A DNA stretch of 64,000 bases, taken from assembly GCA_958510875.1 (NCBI GenBank), contig OY294067.1, positions 277,184,742-277,248,741 of the forward strand. The letters run 5' to 3'. Source of the DNA: Endomychus coccineus. Its lineage: Eukaryota > Arthropoda > Insecta > Coleoptera > Endomychidae. Both the position numbers and the translations under genes were made by a program. The notes under the pieces are model-generated. The model had not been told where the DNA came from. It did not search any database and saw only the letters and a list, made by a program, of their open reading frames with translations. Shown here in pieces: positions 63,977-64,000 of this stretch; within the stretch, counting starts at the first letter, position 1; each line of letters opens with the position of its first letter.

Positions 63977-64000
63977 ATATTTTGATTTGACTTGTTGTTT

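Overview
The window is AT-rich animal nuclear DNA, almost certainly from an insect. The evidence is intron-containing genes with GT/AG junctions, an insect-like mitochondrial ADP/ATP carrier, and a dense load of Tc1/mariner, hAT, Penelope-like and non-LTR elements. A beetle or similar insect is plausible, but the species cannot be fixed from sequence alone. There is no prokaryotic signature (operons, Shine-Dalgarno sites, CRISPR).

Only two host genes can be supported, both on the minus strand. The first is a complete four-exon ADP/ATP carrier (exons 26417-26576, 13284-13545, 7844-8078, 5906-6148; 299 aa). Its introns are 12.9, 5.2 and 1.7 kb and are packed with transposons. The second is the 3' part of a dimethylarginine dimethylaminohydrolase (DDAH) gene (exons 51201-51303, 50726-50823, 48805-49029, 43206-43331; 183 residues). 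Its N-terminal exon(s), about 100 residues, are not visible and probably lie beyond 64000.

Most of the rest is mobile DNA. From left to right:
- Tc1/mariner remnant (2.5 kb) and Penelope-like RT plus GIY-YIG remnant (2.8-4.0 kb).
- Inside the carrier introns: an 8-bp-TSD hAT (8158-9256), a CACTA-type element (9561-11290), a deleted Tc1-like element (11879-12757), a LINE 3' end interrupted by a second 8-bp-TSD hAT (16355-17456), a degenerate mariner (19.3-20.2 kb) and a mariner-like element with an uninterrupted 356-aa transposase (20364-21931).
- Between the two genes: deleted mariner (27.9-28.7), hAT remnant (29.3-30.7), foldback (30.8-31.7), a LINE split by an insertion carrying an LTR (33.5-35.9), and nested inverted repeats (39.7-41.4).
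- Inside the last visible DDAH intron: two foldbacks, a SWIM-zinc-finger element and LINE pieces.
- Right end: two Penelope 3' ends flanking a LINE, a Tc1-like element with TIRs, a LINE, tandem-repeat elements, a non-autonomous relative of the 20.4-kb mariner, and a short LTR with TATA box and initiator at the edge.

The most unusual signal is a dispersed family of short repeats (13.7, 15.5, 33.1, 36.8 twice, 42.4, 49.2 kb) that fold as minimal type-I hammerhead ribozymes, with apparent compensatory changes in stem I. One pair is arranged head to head. A second signal is a shared core (about 25 bp, containing GGTCGCTGA) inside three tandem or inverted repeat elements with different termini. 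A third is a perfect 38-bp palindrome bracketed by 10-bp direct repeats at 63.1 kb.
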